Positions 60,542 to 64,000 of a DNA stretch of 64,000 nucleotides are shown one piece after another; the stretch's first letter is position 1; each line of letters opens with the position of its first letter. The position numbers were made by a program, and so were the translations under genes. The notes below the pieces were generated by a model. The model made no database searches. It was not told where the DNA came from and saw nothing but the letters and a program-made list of their open reading frames with translations. The stretch is taken from NCBI RefSeq assembly GCF_000473045.1, contig NZ_AXAY01000007.1, positions 273,439 to 337,438 on the forward strand, in the 5' to 3' direction. The stretch is from Bradyrhizobium sp. WSM3983. GTDB taxonomy: Bacteria; Pseudomonadota; Alphaproteobacteria; Rhizobiales; Xanthobacteraceae.

Positions 60542-60550
60542 GACACTACC
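60532..60550. repeat. Right terminal inverted repeat
   Basis: TTCAAACTGAGACACTACC, exact complement of the left end. The transposase stop codon lies inside it. CAATCGTT follows directly as the target duplication. Confidence 0.88.
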
Positions 60551-60575
60551 CAATCGTTGGATGCGCGCTCGAGGT

Positions 60576-61013
60576 TCACGCTTCCTTCTTGGTCGCCAAA
60601 ACGAGCTGAACGAGTCTGATCGCGGCAATGCCCGCACAGCCCGCGACGATCTTCTCGGACGCGTCGAACAAGGTGCCGTGGCGATCAGGGGTCAGGGTCT
60701 GAAGCAACTCGAAGATGATGGCGCTTCCGATCACGATCGCGCAAACCATGCGTGTGCGCCGAGGGTAGGCCAATGCGAACAGGCTACCCAGTGTCAGGAA
60801 CGCGATGGCGTGCTCCAAATGGGCCCACGTCGAGATACTCACCCCGAAAAGGAACGGTTTGATCCTGCTGTAGATCAAATAGATGAACTGCACCTTGGTC
60901 AGCGTGGCATAGCCAATCAGCGAGATTGCGGCCCAGGCGGCAATTGCAAGCGCGGTTGTGACAATCGATCTATTCATTCCTCGCTTATGCAGGGCAAAAC
61001 GCGAAGCGTCCAT
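60576..61013 (-). CDS. VanZ-like membrane protein
   Basis: A 145-residue protein with four membrane helices (about 17-37, 62-80, 86-105 and 120-138). The central HLEHAIAFLTLGSLFALAYP followed by RRTRMVCAIVIGSAIIFELL and QTLTPDRHGTLFDASEKIVA fits the VanZ/teicoplanin-resistance-like fold (H-x-x-x-F ... E-x-x-Q-x-x-x-P-x-R ... D-x-x-x-N). The last Asn is replaced. An ATG 12 codons later (60977) is an alternative start. VanZ-like proteins are small membrane proteins of largely unknown role. It ends 26 bases from the IS element's right boundary. Confidence 0.75.
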   Translation of the reverse strand: MDASRFALHKRGMNRSIVTTALAIAAWAAISLIGYATLTKVQFIYLIYSRIKPFLFGVSISTWAHLEHAIAFLTLGSLFALAYPRRTRMVCAIVIGSAIIFELLQTLTPDRHGTLFDASEKIVAGCAGIAAIRLVQLVLATKKEA

Positions 61014-61192
61014 ATTTTTTCGCGGTGAGATCCTCTCCGAGGGGCTGCGCTCCCCGCGTTAACCGGCATTTCTCGGCCTCGTTGCGCTCGAAGGCTTAAC
61101 CACGTCTCGGGCGAGCAGTACGCGCCTCAGCCGAGAGTAGGATAGGCTGGTCATCGTCGCACAAGGGGAGGGCGAACGGAGCGAGGAGATCG

Positions 61193-61561
61193 ATGAAAGC
61201 CACGACGTTTACCGTCGCCACTGTCGCGATGATCGCGATACTCGCTCCTTCCATCGTCGAAGCGGGCGACGGGGCGAGACTCTATCGCAAGCCTCATTGG
61301 CGCGGCGCGTATGGATATGATGCACGCCTCGCGCGGATTGCGCCTCCAGTGGTGAGCGTCGTGACGCCAGACCTCTCCTATCCTGTCGCTCGTTACGTCG
61401 ACAACAGGCTGGATGACGGTTACGACTATCCCTTCGGTTACGGCGAATACGCGATTTACGGGAAGTGGGCGCGTGATGCCTATGGCCGGCCCGACGTCAC
61501 GCGGTGCCGCCTGGTCTGGTTCGACGGTCCGCGATTGCGCAGCCTTAACCGCTGCAATTGA
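61193..61561 (+). CDS. Small secreted hypothetical protein
   Basis: A 122-residue protein with a clear signal peptide, MKATTFTVATVAMIAILAPS followed by IVEAGD, and GAGGAG before the ATG. The mature part is Tyr/Asp/Arg-rich (LYRKPHWRGAYGYDARLARI; DNRLDDGYDYPFGYGEYAIY) and ends in two Cys (TRCRLVWFDG, LNRCN) that could form a disulfide. No family recognised. Its location next to type II secretion genes makes it a candidate exported substrate (inference). Confidence 0.7.
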   Translation: MKATTFTVATVAMIAILAPSIVEAGDGARLYRKPHWRGAYGYDARLARIAPPVVSVVTPDLSYPVARYVDNRLDDGYDYPFGYGEYAIYGKWARDAYGRPDVTRCRLVWFDGPRLRSLNRCN

Positions 61562-61668
61562 TACCAGGTCTCTGCGCTGAAGGATTGGGCTCGGTCTACG
61601 GCTTTAGCCGATGATCGCAAGGAGAGCGCGTCGCCGGCATCGGTCAGAGGCGTGCGTGAACACCAATC

Positions 61669-61983
61669 TCACTTGCCGTTCACGCGCGTCCGTTTGCTGC
61701 CGCTCCGCCTGGGCCTCTTCGCTGTCAAGGTCGAGCTCTCCTTCCGCACGGCCTCGCGAAGCGCGAGAACCTCTGCATAGCGCAAGCACAGCGATTTCTC
61801 GATCGGGTCGCGTGTAGTGCTCTTGGAGACGTTGATGCGCTGCAAGTCGAGCTCTCCCGCAAACATTTGACGAACTTCTGTTTTTTTCGATCTACGGTGC
61901 AGACCTATAGGAGCGCGGATTTCGATACAAATGAACTCGCCGGTTAAGCTTGATGGCGGATTCGATTCGCTCATGAGTGCCAT
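61669..61983 (-). CDS. Hypothetical 104-residue protein
   Basis: Reads MALMSESNPPSSLTGEFICI at the start. The middle, KSTTRDPIEKSLCLRYAEVL followed by ALREAVRKESS, forms a plausible helix, and the C-terminus is strongly basic (RPRRSGSKRTRVNGK). No family recognised. The start is uncertain (a second ATG lies three codons in). Confidence 0.45.
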   Translation of the reverse strand: MALMSESNPPSSLTGEFICIEIRAPIGLHRRSKKTEVRQMFAGELDLQRINVSKSTTRDPIEKSLCLRYAEVLALREAVRKESSTLTAKRPRRSGSKRTRVNGK

Positions 61984-62122
61984 TAACTTGCCGAAAAGCT
62001 TAACGCCTGGCTTTCGTGTGGCCGAGCATTCTCGCCGGTTCGCTATCCCCGTATTCAGACTGGCTCGAAGTTCCCGGTTCCGTTAACCCGGTGAACACGA
62101 GGCGAGATGAGGATACCCCGAA

Positions 62123-62641
62123 ATGCAAGGATACTTGTTTGGGGGCATCATGACCGTCGACACGAATGAATCTTCGGCGCCACAGCGCGTCAGGAAGCTT
62201 CGTCATGGCAGGCGTCGCCGAGCTGTGGCCGGGTATACGTTGCTTGAGCTGCTCGTCGTGATGGGCATCCTCGCCGCGCTTACCGCCATGGCGACGCCGC
62301 AAGTGATGGGCTATTTCGGAAAGGCGAAGACGCAATCCGCCCAGCTTCAGATCGAGAACATCAACACGGCGCTCGAGATGTATTATGTGGAGAATGGCTC
62401 CTATCCGAGCTCGAGCGCTGGACTGAAGGCATTGGTCGAAGCGACGCCGGAAGCGCCTCGCTGGAACGGCCCCTATTTGAAGAACGCCAGGACTTTGCTC
62501 GATCCGTGGGGGCGCCCCTATCAATACTCCGTCTCGGAGCAGGGCGAATACAATGTCTACTCGCTCGGGCCGACGGGTAAGGGGACCAAGAAGCCTGCCT
62601 CCGCAGCGAGCGCGAGCCGTGCCTGGGCAGACAATGGGTGA
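62123..62641 (+). CDS. gspG: Type II secretion major pseudopilin
   Basis: A 172-residue prepilin. After a long leader (about 36 residues) the cleavage site region is AVAGYTLLELLVVMGILAAL, with Glu+5 and Tyr at +1 instead of Phe. The major pseudopilin signature follows: LQIENINTALEMYYVENGSY, PSSSAGLKALVEATPEAPRW, NGPYLKNARTLLDPWGRPYQ and YSVSEQGEYNVYSLGP. It forms the body of the pseudopilus. It lies 5 kb downstream of gspO, separated by the IS element, the VanZ-like gene and small genes. The ATG at 62150 would give a leader nine residues shorter. Confidence 0.93.
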   Translation: MQGYLFGGIMTVDTNESSAPQRVRKLRHGRRRRAVAGYTLLELLVVMGILAALTAMATPQVMGYFGKAKTQSAQLQIENINTALEMYYVENGSYPSSSAGLKALVEATPEAPRWNGPYLKNARTLLDPWGRPYQYSVSEQGEYNVYSLGPTGKGTKKPASAASASRAWADNG

Positions 62642-62773
62642 AACGATGGAGTTGGGCCAACGCCCCTTCGTTCGCTGATACCGGAGGCCCTGATAGTCTT
62701 TCTTCCTACGCGCGACCGAATTGACGGCTGCAGCGCAGCCGTTAGACTTGGCATTTTACATGAGATTACACCC

Positions 62774-62977
62774 ATGTCCTTCTTGCGTTCTGGTGGTGTG
62801 CGCCTCAAGCCAAAGCTGACTCTGAAGTCTCTTTCCGAACTTTCGAGACTGCGAGCGGCAGCAAGCGACGGGAATCCGGCTGACCGGAACGGGACCGATC
62901 ATGCGGTCTTGGCCCAGAGAGTTGTCTGTGCGATGCGAAGCGGCGACGACAAAAAGCCTCGCGGTGGGCAGGACTAG
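62774..62977 (+). CDS. Hypothetical 67-residue basic protein
   Basis: MSFLRSGGVRLKPKLTLKSL, then SELSRLRAAASDGNPADRNG and a charged tail. No family recognised and no strong ribosome-binding site. Possible real gene downstream of gspG, in the same orientation. Confidence 0.35.
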   Translation: MSFLRSGGVRLKPKLTLKSLSELSRLRAAASDGNPADRNGTDHAVLAQRVVCAMRSGDDKKPRGGQD

Positions 62978-63007
62978 TCTGCACCTATGGAGCGCTTCGT
63001 CGGCGGC

Positions 63008-63172
63008 CTAATCGGTCCGTTTCAAATGATCGTGTCGCTGAGCTGCGATGGCATCGGCTCGTGCTTGTTCGAGTTCGACTTCCTGCCTCAGCCTCAGCAC
63101 TTCTTCGCGCATGCGACTGAGCGCCGCCGTCGGCGGTTGACTTGTTGAAGGCTTGGATTGCTTCTTGCCCAT
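63008..63172 (-). CDS. Small coiled-coil protein (54 residues)
   Basis: Reads MGKKQSKPSTSQPPTAALSR, then MREEVLRLRQEVELEQARAD and AIAAQRHDHLKRTD. The middle is a strong amphipathic helix. No convincing ribosome-binding site. No family recognised; the composition is protein-like, so it may be a real small gene. Confidence 0.4.
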   Translation of the reverse strand: MGKKQSKPSTSQPPTAALSRMREEVLRLRQEVELEQARADAIAAQRHDHLKRTD

Positions 63173-63322
63173 AAGGAACCAATAGTGAGGCTCGCAGCAT
63201 GAGCAACAGGACTCGGAATTTAACCTAACCGGTCAACCTTACCGGGTGGCTCTGATCAACTCGGCGGGCAGGGCGAGCCGCGCTTTCGCGCTGACGTCCT
63301 CCGATCGTTCGGCTAAGCTCAG

Positions 63323-63628
63323 ATGGTGTATTGGGCCCTCGCACTCGTAACGCTCGCTTGCAATCCCGGAGATCGGTTGATCGATCTCAGCGGCAAGATC
63401 CCTCGCGCCATCAAGACGGTCGATTTGCTGATCTCGGTCGAGCCCTTCTACACCCGGCTTTACGTCTACCAGCCGGGGTTTCCCGACAGCACCCAGAGCT
63501 GCTGCCGCAACCAGCCCAGCTCCGTCCTCAAGCTCCCCGTCATCGACGGGCGGTTCTGCGTCAGGCAGAGCCAGCCGCAGATGAAATGGAAGTTGCAGAT
63601 CATCGGTCGGCCCGACGACGCAGTCTAG
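63323..63628 (+). CDS. Hypothetical 101-residue protein
   Basis: MVYWALALVTLACNPGDRLI opens with a hydrophobic stretch, followed by IPRAIKTVDLLISVEPFYTR and a Cys pair (SCCRNQ). No family recognised. It converges with the RND pump gene, 15 bases apart. Confidence 0.35.
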   Translation: MVYWALALVTLACNPGDRLIDLSGKIPRAIKTVDLLISVEPFYTRLYVYQPGFPDSTQSCCRNQPSSVLKLPVIDGRFCVRQSQPQMKWKLQIIGRPDDAV

Positions 63629-63643
63629 GTCTGCCGGGCCGGC

Positions 63644-64000
63644 TCATTCCGCTGCCGCAACGTTTGGCACCGGCGCTCGCGACCGGCGCAGCCGGTCTAT
63701 CAGCAGGTAGATCACGGGCGTGGTGTAGAGCGTCAGGATCTGCGAGACGAACAGGCCGCCGATGATGGTGATGCCGAGCGGGCGGCGCAGCTCCGTGCCC
63801 GGTCCGGTCGCGACCACCAGCGGAATGCCGGCGAACAGCGCCGCCATGGTCGTCATCAGGATCGGGCGGAAGCGCGCCTGGCAGGCCTCGAAGATGGCTT
63901 CGGCCGACGACAGGCCGCGCTGACGCTCGGCATCGAGCGCGAAGTCGACCATCATGATGCCGTTCTTCTTGACGATGCCGATCAGCAGGATGATGCCGAC
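63644..64000 (-). CDS. RND multidrug efflux transporter, C-terminal part (cut by window edge)
   Basis: The visible 118 residues are the C-terminal end of an AcrB/MdtB/C-type RND permease: [20 protein letters not shown], then [20 protein letters not shown] and [40 protein letters not shown] and [18 protein letters not shown] follow. [11 protein letters not shown] and RFRPILMTT are conserved membrane-domain motifs of this family. The wording at these motifs is closest to the MdtB/MdtC group, but the substrate cannot be inferred. The N-terminal nine-tenths lie beyond the window. Confidence 0.93.
   Translation of the reverse strand, partial: VGIILLIGIVKKNGIMMVDFALDAERQRGLSSAEAIFEACQARFRPILMTTMAALFAGIPLVVATGPGTELRRPLGITIIGGLFVSQILTLYTTPVIYLLIDRLRRSRAPVPNVAAAE

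Larger units (their letters stand above)
57174..60550 (+). mobile_element. IS1-family-type element with five passenger genes (3377 bp)
   Basis: The ends are perfect 19-bp inverted repeats, GGTAGTGTCTCAGTTTGAA at 57174-57192 and its complement at 60532-60550. They are flanked by an 8-bp direct repeat CAATCGTT (57166-57173 and 60551-60558). The 8-bp duplication, the terminal sequence and the DDE transposase resemble IS1-family members of the single-frame type. Besides the transposase (59645-60541), the element carries a 91-residue protein, two small proteins, a frameshifted gene and an XRE-ImmA/IrrE gene. It inserted between the convergent gspO and VanZ-like genes. The clean target duplication means it arrived as one unit; perfect TIRs suggest a fairly recent insertion. 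Confidence 0.85.

Noticed and set aside
1..64000. CRISPR array, rRNA or tRNA genes
   Set aside because: No regularly spaced repeats and no T-arm/anticodon cloverleaf pattern were found on reading the window; a tRNAscan or CRISPR finder run would settle this.

Overview
The window is high-GC DNA with short intergenic gaps and many 4-base ATGA/GTGA overlaps between genes. Gene content points to a Bradyrhizobium-type alphaproteobacterium: a rhizobial rhamnose-catabolism locus, ExoF/ExoP-like exopolysaccharide genes, a DUF6894 protein, H-NS-like and LuxR regulators, and a degenerate copy of what looks like an intergenic palindromic repeat of this genus. This assignment is inferred from family knowledge; no rRNA or tRNA gene was seen.

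Layout. (1) 1-17689: exopolysaccharide cluster, nearly all on the minus strand. It holds a sugar nucleotidyltransferase, a DegT-type aminotransferase, an initiating sugar transferase, a LegB-like 4,6-dehydratase, an ExoF-like outer-membrane export protein, a LuxR regulator, a GT4 glycosyltransferase, a glycosidase-like secreted protein, an O-antigen-ligase/polymerase-like membrane protein, a Wzz/BY-kinase, and two P-loop kinases (one fused to a nucleotidyltransferase-like domain, one cut by the window edge). A type I secretion pair (HlyB/HlyD-like) is embedded on the plus strand at 8165-11732. (2) 18157-20618: two LuxR-type regulators around a long AT-rich divergent gap, and a DUF6894 protein. 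(3) 21199-26370: amino-sugar genes glmS and nagB set among decayed genes (adhesin repeat, ROK fragment, Gfo/Idh/MocA fragment) and strong hairpins. (4) 26444-37014: complete L-rhamnose uptake and catabolism locus (rhaR-T-P-Q-S-K on minus, rhaD-I divergent on plus), without a rhaU mutarotase. (5) 37456-44704: small membrane proteins, a wecB plus NfrB-like processive synthase pair, a membrane cyclase-like protein, and a polyprenyl-phosphate sugar transferase: a second surface-polysaccharide region. (6) 44945-62641: an H-NS-like regulator, a cysteine-rich secreted peptide, and a type II secretion system (gspD, lipoprotein, gspK on the opposite strand, gspE-F-H-I-J-L-M-N-O, and a detached gspG). 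A 3377-bp IS1-type mobile element sits at 57174-60550, 13 bases after gspO, with 19-bp perfect terminal inverted repeats and an 8-bp target duplication. It carries five passenger genes, among them an XRE-ImmA/IrrE metallopeptidase. (7) 62774-64000: small hypothetical genes and the C-terminal end of an RND efflux pump.

How the parts fit. GlmS and NagB control the glucosamine-6-phosphate pool that feeds UDP-GlcNAc. The nucleotidyltransferase, dehydratase and aminotransferase would turn a nucleotide-HexNAc into a 4-amino-4,6-dideoxy sugar for the initiating transferase. WecB would convert UDP-GlcNAc to UDP-ManNAc for the NfrB-like synthase. The most unusual items are the cargo-carrying IS1-type element, whose transposase lacks its second catalytic Asp and one of whose passengers has a single-base frameshift; the wecB/nfrB-like pair; and the CX3C-X6-CX3C secreted peptide beside the type II secretion genes.
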